Of a stretch of 64,000 nt of DNA, positions 1-8,346 are shown one piece after another (position 1 is the stretch's first letter; each line of letters begins with the position of its first letter). Below the pieces are notes generated by a model. That model was given only the letters and a program-made list of their open reading frames with translations, was not told the DNA's origin and did not search any database. Made by a program: the position numbers and the translations under genes. The stretch comes from a virus. The stretch is from the IMG/VR virus record IMGVR_UViG_3300025727_000011, positions 1 through 64,000 of that record; one strand, given 5' to 3'.

Positions 1-2
1 GG

Positions 3-2786
3 ACTGATCTCACGGCTAAAGACCCCGATACGCGGCTGACTGCATTGGCCGTGTGTTTGATGGACGAGACATACGAACGGGTTGGTAACGAGAAGTCTGC
101 CAAGGAAGGGCACTTTGGAGTCACTAGCTGGACGGTGGACCACGTCACGTTGTCCGACAAGGCTGCGACCATCAAGTACACCGGGAAGTCCGGGGTCAAG
201 CACGAAAAGAAGGTCACGAATTCCCGTGCGGTCGCGGCTCTCCGCAAGGCGATCAAAGGGAAGGGCAAAGGTGACAAGGTTCTCTGTGACGGGGATGAGT
301 GTGACATTCTCGCCAAGGACGTGAACGCCTACCTCAAACCCTACGAGATCACGGCGAAGGACATCCGAGGGCTGCACGCCAACGAGGAGATGAAGCACCA
401 TCTCAAGGCTCAACGCAAGGCGGGTCCGTCTGATCTCCCGAAGTCTCGGAAGGAGAAGGACAAGATTTTGAAAGCGGAGTTCAAGGCAGCATTGGAACTC
501 GCTGCTGCTGCCGTGGGTCATGAAGGGTCAACGCTGCGGAGTCAATATCTTGTGCCGAGTATGGAGTCCTCTTATGTCCATGACGGCACGGTGATCGACA
601 AGTTGGACAAGAAGGCCCGCCGTGCTTCATGGATGAAGGCCAAACGGTTCTTCCCTGGCGTTCGTAATCCCTTGTTCCATGCGACAACAGGCCCCCGAGC
701 CGCGAACATTGCCCTTCGGGGTGAGGGTATCAAGTCCAACAGCGGGTTCTCTAACTTCGGCCTGGGGAACGTAGATGCTTCTATTTCATTTAGTCGTGAC
801 CTCAACTTCCTTCTCAAAGGGGGTTTTGGTAACGTGGTTTTTGTCCTTGACCGGGATGAACTGAATCGGAAGTTCCCGGTGGTTCCACACGCTTACCACA
901 ATTGGGAGGATGAATATGAGGAGCGTGTGTTTACCGACAAGATCCCTGCCTCGATGATTCGGGGGGTCATTTTCCGGTACAAGCCTCTTCGATTTGAATT
1001 CGATGAATGGGAGAGCAAGGTGTCTTATCCTGTAGCTTACATTGATGGTCGGGAGTGGGGGCCTCGGACAGCAACCCTCTCGGACTCCGAGAAGGAGGAC
1101 CGCGAGTCAGCCCGTCTGGTACGGCAGTCCCCGAAGCTCAAACCGCCCCGCAAAGACAAAGAGCGCGGCAGGGTCAAGGATACGGATCCTGACACGGACC
1201 CGGACGAGACTCAGGACCGTAAAGACCGGTCCAACAACTTCAAAGACGCCTCGGCTCGCGTAGCCCTCCGATTCTTGTTGGGTGACCCCACGATCCGCCT
1301 CGCCGCCAACAAACGGCAACGCAAGAAAAACGAGAAGAACAGGAAGAAGAACCAACCCCCAGCACCGAAGCCCGCTCCGAAGTCCGCACCGAAGTCCGCA
1401 CCGAAGTCCGCACCGAAGCCCGCACCGAAGCCGACACCGAAGCCGACACCGAAAGAACAGGTTCCGATGTTCAATACGGAAGCCGACCGAGTGGTCATGG
1501 TGTCCCCCGCCACGGCTGAGGCGGAATCTTCCAAGTACAAGACACCTACAGAAGACCAATCGAAGGCTCACCAGGAGGTCAATAAGGCTCCCGGTGAAGC
1601 GAAGCCCGCGCCCGAAAACGCCCCCGCTGAAACGAAGCCCACGCCTGCGGCCCCCAAAGCTCCAACGAATAAGAAGCCTGCAAAGGACCCCAAGGCTGCC
1701 CGAAAGGAAGTTCTCGAAAAGATTGAGGTTTTCGGAGGGTCGGTACGAGGCTTGTCGGATCTTCCAGTTTCAGAACTCATGGAGATTTCGGATTTACTGG
1801 AAAATTCCGAGGAAGAGATTGCAGATGCGCTACTGATTTCATCAAAGCGTGCCTTGATCAAACAAAAAGAGGAGGTTGCAGTCAAGGTGTTGGATAGAGT
1901 TTCGGACGAGAAATCCCAAACACCCACTGCCTCCGAGATCGCAACTGCCATTATCAACAAGCGTATCAAGCAGATGGCCGAGGACCCATTGCTTCTCGAT
2001 CCCAGCCAACCGCTTGGTGACCGGAGCCTAGATCCGCTCTCTATTCCCGAAGGGGGGGAAGCAAAGTACCGGAATCAGATGGCTGATCTTAGCATTGAGG
2101 CAATGAACTCTTATGTGAGCATGGACTCCGAAACTCGATCTGCTCATCGGGAAAATCTCCTCGGCCATATTGCCGAATTGGAGGCGAACGGAAATAAAGA
2201 CACAGATCAGTACGCCGCATCCCAGGCTCAGATGCGAGGACTACAGGTGGCTTCCGCCTTGGGAGACGGTGAGGATGCTAAAGGCATCAACCCTGTATTC
2301 CAAAAAATGCTCCAGGCTGCCCAGAGCCAAGGTCGGCTGGAGGATTTTGCTCGACTGAACATCACAGGCGCGGCCACGGGAGATGAGGATGCTCAGGCTG
2401 AGTTCCGAAAGGTGATTGATGATGCAGATGACGAGGATCTAGCCGACATGCTTCCAGATGATCATCCTGGGCGTGTGTTCGCTGATGCTCTCAACAACGA
2501 AGAGTACACATCTACGATGACACCAGAATCCACGGATATGTTGCGCCGTCTTACAGGCGATATGATCGTCGGAGAGGTGTTGTTCACTGACGCGGATCTC
2601 GTTCAGAAAGGCAAGACGACAGGGCAGATCAAGAAGACCTGGAAAACCCGTACCCCCTCAAAACAAATGTCTGCCCTCTCTTCTTTTATGGAAGAACTCG
2701 AAAAGAAGCTGGGTTTGAAAAAGGGCAAGAAAGCCACCCTTTTACCCGAAGGGTGGGACTTTGCCCCTTGGGGGGCCGTACTTTGA
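3..2786 (+). CDS. DNA topoisomerase IB catalytic domain fused to an ADP-ribosyltransferase-like domain (5' end outside window)
   Basis: The frame is open from base 3 through the left edge, so the N-terminus is missing; the TTG at 45 is not a real start. Numbering from the codon at 3, the type IB topoisomerase catalytic set is visible: R26 (YERVGNE), K62 (GKSGV), R122 (TAKDIR), H173 and the nucleophile Y182, with the H-to-Y spacing of nine seen in the vaccinia enzyme. Residues about 222-345 read as an ADP-ribosyltransferase-like fold (LFHATTG with H226, SISFSRD, EERVF near 306). A Pro/Ala/Lys linker (PAPK/SAPK/TPK repeats, about 451-486) leads to a helical tail ending in a Lys-rich segment. 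Free-standing topoisomerases IB relax supercoils; here the fusion and the position before the protease-scaffold-capsid block suggest a virion-associated or injected protein. The topoisomerase call is firm, the second domain moderate. Confidence 0.8.
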   Translation, partial: TDLTAKDPDTRLTALAVCLMDETYERVGNEKSAKEGHFGVTSWTVDHVTLSDKAATIKYTGKSGVKHEKKVTNSRAVAALRKAIKGKGKGDKVLCDGDECDILAKDVNAYLKPYEITAKDIRGLHANEEMKHHLKAQRKAGPSDLPKSRKEKDKILKAEFKAALELAAAAVGHEGSTLRSQYLVPSMESSYVHDGTVIDKLDKKARRASWMKAKRFFPGVRNPLFHATTGPRAANIALRGEGIKSNSGFSNFGLGNVDASISFSRDLNFLLKGGFGNVVFVLDRDELNRKFPVVPHAYHNWEDEYEERVFTDKIPASMIRGVIFRYKPLRFEFDEWESKVSYPVAYIDGREWGPRTATLSDSEKEDRESARLVRQSPKLKPPRKDKERGRVKDTDPDTDPDETQDRKDRSNNFKDASARVALRFLLGDPTIRLAANKRQRKKNEKNRKKNQPPAPKPAPKSAPKSAPKSAPKPAPKPTPKPTPKEQVPMFNTEADRVVMVSPATAEAESSKYKTPTEDQSKAHQEVNKAPGEAKPAPENAPAETKPTPAAPKAPTNKKPAKDPKAARKEVLEKIEVFGGSVRGLSDLPVSELMEISDLLENSEEEIADALLISSKRALIKQKEEVAVKVLDRVSDEKSQTPTASEIATAIINKRIKQMAEDPLLLDPSQPLGDRSLDPLSIPEGGEAKYRNQMADLSIEAMNSYVSMDSETRSAHRENLLGHIAELEANGNKDTDQYAASQAQMRGLQVASALGDGEDAKGINPVFQKMLQAAQSQGRLEDFARLNITGAATGDEDAQAEFRKVIDDADDEDLADMLPDDHPGRVFADALNNEEYTSTMTPESTDMLRRLTGDMIVGEVLFTDADLVQKGKTTGQIKKTWKTRTPSKQMSALSSFMEELEKKLGLKKGKKATLLPEGWDFAPWGAVL

Positions 2787-2795
2787 GATTTCTCC

Positions 2796-2809
2796 GGTAG
2801 CCTTTCTAT
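2796..2809 (+). promoter_or_regulatory. late-promoter-like element (GGTAGCCTTTCTAT)
   Basis: This is an exact consensus copy of the 14-bp element found before many virion genes here. It lies 69 nt before the start at 2879. The leader just after it can form a short hairpin (TACCC pairing with GGGTA, about 2809-2827). Confidence 0.6.
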
Positions 2810-2878
2810 ACCCCGTACCTATGGGTAGACGTTCGGGCGTTGCCCTCGATCTTATCCTTCTTCCTTTTGGAGATACCC

Positions 2879-3274
2879 ATGAATAAGCTGACACGGCAGG
2901 GCGCACGCAATCTGACCGTCACCATCGACCGTATTGCATCGACCATCCAAGAAAACACTTCACTTTTGGGCATCGATCCGAAGATCGCCAAGGATTTCGC
3001 TTATCGTTGCGACCTGATTTCGGATGCTGTGGAGACTACCGCCGTGACCAACTTCCCGAAGTCGGCAACGGAGTTTCCCTCCTCGGAAATCGGTGAGGAG
3101 GAATCTGGACCGTTGGTTGACGGTGAGACGACGACTGATCTCGACGGCCAGTTCACTCAGAAAGAGTTCTCGGAGTTGACGGACGTGGCTGAGAAACTGG
3201 CGAAGGCGGCTTCCGCTCTTGCGGGATTGGCTCCAAAACCAGTTGAAGATCACGGATTTGATCTGACCATGTGA
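2879..3274 (+). CDS. hypothetical 131-residue protein
   Basis: The start is the ATG at 2879, with GGAGA five bases upstream; the upstream ATG at 2840 lacks a Shine-Dalgarno sequence. The protein is mainly helical and mildly acidic (DRIASTIQENTSLLGI, then a Glu/Thr-rich middle and an Ala-rich helix). It opens the head-gene operon behind a late element and precedes the prohead protease by one gene, so a head-assembly role is an inference. No family was recognised. Confidence 0.7.
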   Translation: MNKLTRQGARNLTVTIDRIASTIQENTSLLGIDPKIAKDFAYRCDLISDAVETTAVTNFPKSATEFPSSEIGEEESGPLVDGETTTDLDGQFTQKEFSELTDVAEKLAKAASALAGLAPKPVEDHGFDLTM

Positions 3275-3286
3275 TTTGGGGGTTTC

Positions 3287-3832
3287 TTGCGTCGAAAAGC
3301 CATGAACAACGTAAACTACCAAGAGCGTGCCAAAGAATTTTCCGTTGGGGATGTTGTAACACCCTTTGGTGATTGGGATGCTCAGGGTGGTCGTGTGACT
3401 GCTGTTTGGCCTGCCATTGGCATGGTCGATGTTGAGTTCAGCATTGGCAATCGTCGTTACCCTGTCGAGGATTTGCAGAGGATCGACGCAAACGGTAACG
3501 CTTCACCTCCCTACACCAACTCGGTGCCGGGAGGTCAACCAACCGTCCAAGTGCCCGGAGGTCCAAGCGAGTCACGGGTCGCTGTGGCTTTCGAGAAAAA
3601 ATCTCTGTATTGGGCGGCGAAGGATCGGCAGTATCGGATGACTCGTCCCGAGGCTGTTGATGGGTGTCCCAACTGTCCCAACTGTGGGCATGGGGTACCA
3701 CTCAAGAAAGCGATTTACAAAAGGCGTGACGGTTCCAGTGAGCGTCTAATGGGATGCCCTGACTGTATGTTTTTGATCAAAGATTCGGACATCATGAATT
3801 TCTTGCCTGTTGACGGAGGCGTCGAGGTCTGA
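3287..3832 (+). CDS. SH3/KOW-like and zinc-ribbon protein
   Basis: Residues 18-60 look like a small beta-barrel (VGDVVTPFGDWDAQGG, VTAVWPAIGMVDVEF), followed by a Pro/Gly linker and a C-terminal zinc ribbon with CPNCPNC (about 129-135) and a second knuckle GCPDC. The start may be the TTG at 3287, behind a G-rich stretch, or the ATG at 3302, which has no clear Shine-Dalgarno; both are in frame. The stop overlaps the start of the protease gene (TGATG), showing translational coupling. The exact role in head assembly is unknown. Confidence 0.7.
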   Translation: MRRKAMNNVNYQERAKEFSVGDVVTPFGDWDAQGGRVTAVWPAIGMVDVEFSIGNRRYPVEDLQRIDANGNASPPYTNSVPGGQPTVQVPGGPSESRVAVAFEKKSLYWAAKDRQYRMTRPEAVDGCPNCPNCGHGVPLKKAIYKRRDGSSERLMGCPDCMFLIKDSDIMNFLPVDGGVEV

Positions 3833-5268
3833 TGGCTTTTCTCAAGCGAGCCAATGCGATGGTCGTCCACCCTCGGATTTCATCTCGGGGATGGGGGGGT
3901 ATCCGTAAGGTTGCTTCGTCGGGTTCCAGTCGGAACTTGACTGATCAAGCTCATGAGATTCTCGGCACCAACCTTAATTCGGACACGCATCTCGTCACTC
4001 ACTGCACCATCGTCGCCTCGGTAGATGTAGATGATGTTGTTGGGGTGAAGCTAGGCAATGTCAAGGTTGGTTCCAAGATAGTCAATCGGAAGTGGGCTGA
4101 TTATCACATCAAGCCTCAGTGCTCGCAGTTTGTGAACAACAACGGTGACTCGTGGAGTCGTGACGTGCTCCGCATGGCGTACCCGACCTTCATTGGGGCG
4201 CACAACTTTCGTGAGCATGTCCAGATCGAGGACCAGTCGAAGGGCCGGATCATCGACGCCGCAGCACGCGACATCGGTGACTCCCTCTACATCGACATCC
4301 TCGTTGCCACCGACCGTAAACACGCGGCACTGGTGCAGGACATCGAGGCCGGGAAGATGGCAACCCTCTCGATGGGTTGCACGACCGACTTCAGTCTGTG
4401 TTCTCAGTGTGGGCACTTCGCTGTAGATGAAACACAACTTTGTGACCATATCAAGTACGCGAAGCTCAACACGTTCATGGATGACGCAGGACAGAAGCGC
4501 GTCATTGCAGAGTTGTGTGGCCATCAGACTTACGATGAGAATCCCGATGCCCCCGGTGGTGTTCGGTTCATCGAGGCTTCTTGGGTCGCAGTACCGGCTT
4601 TCCCTGGCGCTGTGATGCGGAACATTCTCGCTCCTGGTGAGGTATCGGGGGATCAGGTACGCAAGGTGCTTGCTTCACCTCCCCCTCAGTGGTCAGACAG
4701 CGCCATCGCCAAGGCCGCGAATCTATCTGTCCCCTCGCAGACGTATACTCGTTCTGCTTTTGGTTTTGATGAGGGTGATGATGAGGGTGGTGACGAGTCT
4801 GCTGCCCCTGATGCTCCTGCTGCCCCATTCCAAGATGTGGAAGATGCGATTTACGAGAACTTGAAGACACGGGTTCACGAGAGGATCAAGAAAGAGCTTG
4901 CCCAGAAGAACATTGAGGAAGCGATTGAGCCTGATTCCGCAATGGGTCCGAATGACAACCTGAACAAAGAAGCAAGTCTGCGATATGCGACAGCAATCAA
5001 TACTTTGGTTCGGGTTGCCTCCTCTCCTATTGCCCTCGTAGAGGGTGCTGCACGGATCAATGCTTCTTATGGCATTTCGGTCAGTCGAGGCTTGTACCGT
5101 GTTGCTCTGACAGCGGGCATTCCAACAAACCATTCATCTATTGATCGTTATCTGTTCGCTTGCCGAAAGGCTGCGGGCCGTGATCTTAATTCTGCCGAAG
5201 TCCGGGTTGTTGTCCGGGTCGGCACTCTGCTTGCCCAGTGGGCGAGCATCAACAACCCACCCACTTGA
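3832..5268 (+). CDS. prohead maturation protease with embedded zinc-finger-like insert
   Basis: Residues about 110-185 follow the pattern of herpesvirus/HK97-type prohead proteases: a His near AHNF (H124), a Gly-rich turn (KGRIIDAA), a strand pair (LYIDILVATDR), then G-K-M-A-T-L-S-M-G with candidate nucleophile S180. A Cys/His cluster follows (C190, C193, H195, C204, H206), which could bind zinc. The block FIEASWVAVPAFPGAVMRNIL is typical of the end of the protease core. The last 200 residues are acidic then helical and may act as a built-in scaffold. The gene starts on the preceding stop and is followed by the acidic scaffold-like gene, the usual protease-scaffold-capsid order. Confidence 0.75.
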   Translation: MAFLKRANAMVVHPRISSRGWGGIRKVASSGSSRNLTDQAHEILGTNLNSDTHLVTHCTIVASVDVDDVVGVKLGNVKVGSKIVNRKWADYHIKPQCSQFVNNNGDSWSRDVLRMAYPTFIGAHNFREHVQIEDQSKGRIIDAAARDIGDSLYIDILVATDRKHAALVQDIEAGKMATLSMGCTTDFSLCSQCGHFAVDETQLCDHIKYAKLNTFMDDAGQKRVIAELCGHQTYDENPDAPGGVRFIEASWVAVPAFPGAVMRNILAPGEVSGDQVRKVLASPPPQWSDSAIAKAANLSVPSQTYTRSAFGFDEGDDEGGDESAAPDAPAAPFQDVEDAIYENLKTRVHERIKKELAQKNIEEAIEPDSAMGPNDNLNKEASLRYATAINTLVRVASSPIALVEGAARINASYGISVSRGLYRVALTAGIPTNHSSIDRYLFACRKAAGRDLNSAEVRVVVRVGTLLAQWASINNPPT

Positions 5269-5283
5269 ACAACTGGAGACATC

Positions 5284-6420
5284 ATGCGTCGTCGTATGAC
5301 TTGGAATGACAGTGGGGTTCGGCAGCGTCGAGCCTCTTCAGAATTGGCTGGTCCTCCCAGCCCCCAACCCCCTGCGGATGCGTATGAGAACGGTGATCCG
5401 TCCTCATGGGCAGAAGATCCCCACCCTGGCCCCTACCTCAATTCGGAGCACCCCGCGTACCCCGATGAGGGCGCGGCTTCTCCCGCTGCCAAGGCAGCGT
5501 CTCTGGAACGGAAAGCGGCAAAGTGTATTCGACTCGCTTCGGCAATGCTCGGAGAGACTGCTTCGGTGGCCGCCATCGAAGATCAGGCTCTTGCTCTGAT
5601 GGACCTTCCCAACCGTTCGATCAAGGCCAGTCTTGCTCGACTGGCTGGTGATGATGACGCAGATGACGCAGATTCCGACGATGATGCGAAAGAAGCGGAG
5701 GAGGACCTTGCGGAGGAGTCCAAAAAGAAGGCATCTTCCCGTACCGAGCGTCGTTTGGCCCGGATGGAGCGTATCCTGACCAAACTCGCTGAGTCTGAGG
5801 ATCCCGGTGACGACGATACCGACGATTCCGACGATGACGATGACGACGATGATGAGGAGTCCAAGAAGAAGGCATCCTCCCGTACTCGCCGTACTCGCCG
5901 TACTCGCCGTGCTGAGTACATGGACGAGGTTGAGGAGATGGTGCTTGAGGAGATGATGCTTGAGGAAGGCATGATGTCCAAACCTGATGAGGCTATGGAC
6001 GAGGATGCCGCACTTGACGCAATGCTCATCGAAGAGGGCATGGGTCATGATGACGAAGCCGAGGCGATGGATGATTTGGTGGACGAAGCCGAAGTGATCA
6101 TTGATCCGATGGCGATGGCTGGCCCAGAAATGGGTGAGGACATGATGATCCTCGCCAAGCTGTTTGGTGAGCGTGGTGCTGCCGATGAGAAGGAGGAAGA
6201 CGCCGAGGCTGAAGCCGCCAAGACCATCCAAGAGGACAAAGAACATGCGGCTGAGGACAAGAAGGAGGAATCCAAAAAGAAGGCTTCCCTCCGTCCGCAA
6301 CCCAAGAAGGCCAGCCAAGGTGCCAAGACACTTGGTGGGGTCAGCAAGTCTGCTGCTTCGGAAGTCAACGACCTCTCCCAGTTGTGGGAAAGTGCTCCTG
6401 ATGTGAGCAAGTTCTTCTAG
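5284..6420 (+). CDS. acidic scaffold/prohead core-like protein
   Basis: This 378-residue protein is extremely acidic, with Asp/Glu runs (about 120-195 and 205-310) broken by KKKASSR segments, and it lacks predicted globular motifs. Such composition fits internal scaffold or core proteins that the prohead protease degrades. Position between the protease and the capsid gene supports this. The segment CIRLASAML near residue 80 resembles part of the N-terminal leader found on several late proteins here. A strong terminator follows. The role is inferred from composition and context, not homology. Confidence 0.6.
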   Translation: MRRRMTWNDSGVRQRRASSELAGPPSPQPPADAYENGDPSSWAEDPHPGPYLNSEHPAYPDEGAASPAAKAASLERKAAKCIRLASAMLGETASVAAIEDQALALMDLPNRSIKASLARLAGDDDADDADSDDDAKEAEEDLAEESKKKASSRTERRLARMERILTKLAESEDPGDDDTDDSDDDDDDDDEESKKKASSRTRRTRRTRRAEYMDEVEEMVLEEMMLEEGMMSKPDEAMDEDAALDAMLIEEGMGHDDEAEAMDDLVDEAEVIIDPMAMAGPEMGEDMMILAKLFGERGAADEKEEDAEAEAAKTIQEDKEHAAEDKKEESKKKASLRPQPKKASQGAKTLGGVSKSAASEVNDLSQLWESAPDVSKFF

Positions 6421-6441
6421 CTTTCCGCAGAACAAGAATAG

Positions 6442-6480
6442 AAAACCCCCCGTCAGTTTGACTTTGACGGGGGGTTTTTT
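6442..6480 (+). terminator. Rho-independent terminator after the scaffold gene
   Basis: A stem of about 14 bp (6442-6455 with 6465-6478) contains a run of six C paired to six G, a 9-nt loop, and ends in a T-run. It separates the protease/scaffold transcript from the capsid transcript. Confidence 0.9.
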
Positions 6481-6524
6481 CTGTTCGCTGGGAGTCGAGT
6501 TTCGGTTTCTTTGGTTCTTGTTTC

Positions 6525-6538
6525 GATAGTCGTTCTAT
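6525..6538 (+). promoter_or_regulatory. late-promoter-like element (GATAGTCGTTCTAT)
   Basis: This copy matches the 14-bp consensus at all but one key position. It is placed just after the terminator and 88 nt before the next start. The transcript leader would begin with a CCTACA/TGTAGG hairpin (6541-6558), as would suit a stable, abundant capsid mRNA. Confidence 0.6.
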
Positions 6539-6626
6539 ACCCTACACATATATGTAGGCGGATGGTCCGTCACATCATGAAATAAACCGCCCCTGTAAAC
6601 AGGGAGCAACTAGGTAGGAGAAAATC

Positions 6627-7238
6627 ATGCCTTTGCTTGGACAGGCGAGTGGTGGCTGGACTGAAAGTTCCTCGGCCTTGCGTCTTTTGCACGCTGGGAT
6701 TCGGAACACGGTTGGAGTCCTCACCGTCGATAGTTTTACCCAGACCAACCCTCCAACTGCTGTCATCGCTACCAGCACCAGTGCTGGTATGAATACCGCG
6801 ACTCTCGGAGTCCTTTCCGGGTCCGTGGCGTTCACTCGTGGTGATGCCGCTGGTGGGCCGAATGAAATCGGCGGTGTCGGCGCTACCGTCGCCGCTGCTG
6901 GCGTTACCGCGCTTGGAGTCTTCATTAACTCCGCTGCTGGTAACGATTTTGAGAACCAGCCCGCTGTTGCCAGCGGCAAGGGGCCGTATATGAGCGGTCA
7001 GGGCACTTATGCCAACAGTCTCTTTGAGACTGCTTGTGCGGCGGGTGCTTTTGCTGTCGGCTACACCACTGGTGACGCCCTTTTCGCTTCAGTGAATGGG
7101 TACCTCATCACGGGTATTGATGCCAACGTCGTTGCAGCCAACGACTTCTACAACGGTGCGAATGAAGTTCTCATGGGCATTCTCAAGATGCCTGCGGACG
7201 CCGTGCAGCCCGAAATCGTCTACGATCAGCGTCTCTGA
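6627..7238 (+). CDS. capsid-associated protein, possible decoration protein
   Basis: The 203-residue product is rich in Ala, Gly, Thr and Val and predicted to be mostly beta strand, with no charged clusters or membrane segments. It starts at an ATG behind AGGAG and sits between a late element and the major capsid gene, sharing that transcript. Head decoration proteins often hold this position. No specific family motif was recognised, so the decoration role is inference. Confidence 0.6.
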   Translation: MPLLGQASGGWTESSSALRLLHAGIRNTVGVLTVDSFTQTNPPTAVIATSTSAGMNTATLGVLSGSVAFTRGDAAGGPNEIGGVGATVAAAGVTALGVFINSAAGNDFENQPAVASGKGPYMSGQGTYANSLFETACAAGAFAVGYTTGDALFASVNGYLITGIDANVVAANDFYNGANEVLMGILKMPADAVQPEIVYDQRL

Positions 7239-7274
7239 TCCCACTTCAACCTTCATCCTTCTAGGAGACAAACT

Positions 7275-8147
7275 ATGTCTGTAACCAACGCAGTGAAGGC
7301 GAAGCTGATCAGTGACTACATCGGTAGTGCCGCTGGTCGTGCAAAGCTCGCCGCTTCAATGACTCAACCCCTCCGAATGCGCCGGGATTATCTGGCTGTC
7401 GGACGACGCACGTTCCTTGTGGAACAGTTGCCAGATGGTGCTTTGCCCATCTATGACAAAGACCCGGACGTGACCGCGTTCGTGGTTGGTGAGGAAGGTG
7501 AGAATATCATCGCCGTCACCAAGCCGCGTCGTGTGATCTTCCCCTTGTTTGAGATTGCGTCGAACCCCGAGATCCCCCTGACCCAGATAAAAGAGCGTCG
7601 ATTTGATTTGATCTCCAGGGCGCAGGATTTGGCTCGTGCCCAGATTCAAGCCGCAGAGGACGAGCGTGTATTCGCTACTCTCGATGCGGTGGCGGTCAAC
7701 GGCTTCGATAGCCTCGGCAACGTCAACGCCGACATCCCTGTGGTCGCTCCGATCTCCGGTGATGTTCTCGCTGATGCGTTCAGCCTGATCGAGCGCCATG
7801 ACCTGCGGGTTGCCCGCGTGTTCATGAACGCCCGTGACTACGCTGACCTCCGCAAGTTCGGTCGTGACATCCTCGACATCGAGAGCCAGCGTGATCTGCT
7901 GAAGACCGGTCTGATGGCTACCCTCTGGGGTGCCTCGATCATCGTCAGCCGTCTGGTTCCGGTTGGAACCGTGTACGTTTGTTGCGAGCCTGAGAACTTC
8001 GGTCGGATGCCTGTCCGCACGGAACTCACGGTCCTCAGCGCTGACGACCCCAAGGCGCGTACCATCGGCTTCTCGTGTTTCGAGAACCTGGGTATCGGGT
8101 GTTTCAACCCCCGTGGTCTGACTCGTCTGGTCATCACTCGTCCGTAG
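7275..8147 (+). CDS. major capsid protein candidate (HK97-like)
   Basis: The 290-residue protein has the features of a compact major capsid protein: a helical N-terminus, a beta-rich centre with YDKDPDVTAFVVGEEGE and PRRVIFPLFEIASNP, a long helix rich in Arg/Ala/Gln (LISRAQDLARAQIQAAEDERVF split over about 110-132), and a C-terminal domain with VFMNARDYADLRK and a closing Gly-rich strand. It follows protease, scaffold and an accessory protein, has a strong RBS (AGGAGA) and ends at a strong terminator. The assignment rests on these features and gene order. Confidence 0.75.
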   Translation: MSVTNAVKAKLISDYIGSAAGRAKLAASMTQPLRMRRDYLAVGRRTFLVEQLPDGALPIYDKDPDVTAFVVGEEGENIIAVTKPRRVIFPLFEIASNPEIPLTQIKERRFDLISRAQDLARAQIQAAEDERVFATLDAVAVNGFDSLGNVNADIPVVAPISGDVLADAFSLIERHDLRVARVFMNARDYADLRKFGRDILDIESQRDLLKTGLMATLWGASIIVSRLVPVGTVYVCCEPENFGRMPVRTELTVLSADDPKARTIGFSCFENLGIGCFNPRGLTRLVITRP

Positions 8148-8164
8148 TGCGAATACAGCAGGTA

Positions 8165-8183
8165 GATCCTACATAGTAGGGTC
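8165..8183 (+). other. short hairpin before the capsid terminator
   Basis: GATCCTAC pairs with GTAGGGTC across a 3-nt loop (eight pairs, one G-U). It lies 8 nt before the main terminator and may help protect the 3' end of the capsid mRNA. Confidence 0.45.
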
Positions 8184-8191
8184 GAACCTCT

Positions 8192-8224
8192 GAACCCCGG
8201 CATGGTAACGTGCCGGGGTTCTTT
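8192..8224 (+). terminator. Rho-independent terminator after the capsid gene
   Basis: An 11-bp perfect stem (8192-8202 with 8211-8221) with an 8-nt loop is followed by TTT. It isolates the head genes from the endonuclease gene downstream. Confidence 0.85.
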
Positions 8225-8311
8225 CGTTTAGGTGTGTGTATCAAGACGATGCCAACAACCCGGCGACGTGTCTTGGGTGTGGTTGAACATTTGCAGCGGA
8301 AGTGTTTACGT

Positions 8312-8340
8312 TTGTGGTCATATTCTGGAGGTGGTACAAT
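8312..8340 (+). promoter_or_regulatory. host-like promoter TTGTGG-N17-TACAAT
   Basis: The -35 (8312-8317) and -10 (8335-8340) hexamers are spaced by exactly 17 bp and end 6 nt before the ATG at 8347, so the mRNA could be nearly leaderless. The five bases after the -10 (ACGCC) are the same as after the promoter of the endonuclease gene at 36 kb. Confidence 0.5.
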
Positions 8341-8346
8341 ACGCCC

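Noticed and set aside
45-2786. TTG at 45 as the start of the topoisomerase fusion
   Set aside because: The frame continues upstream to base 3 with typical topoisomerase IB residues, so the gene enters from outside the window.
5404-6435. 343-codon minus-strand frame opposite the scaffold gene
   Set aside because: It is the reverse of Asp/Glu codons, giving His/Leu/Ile/Val runs without real protein character.
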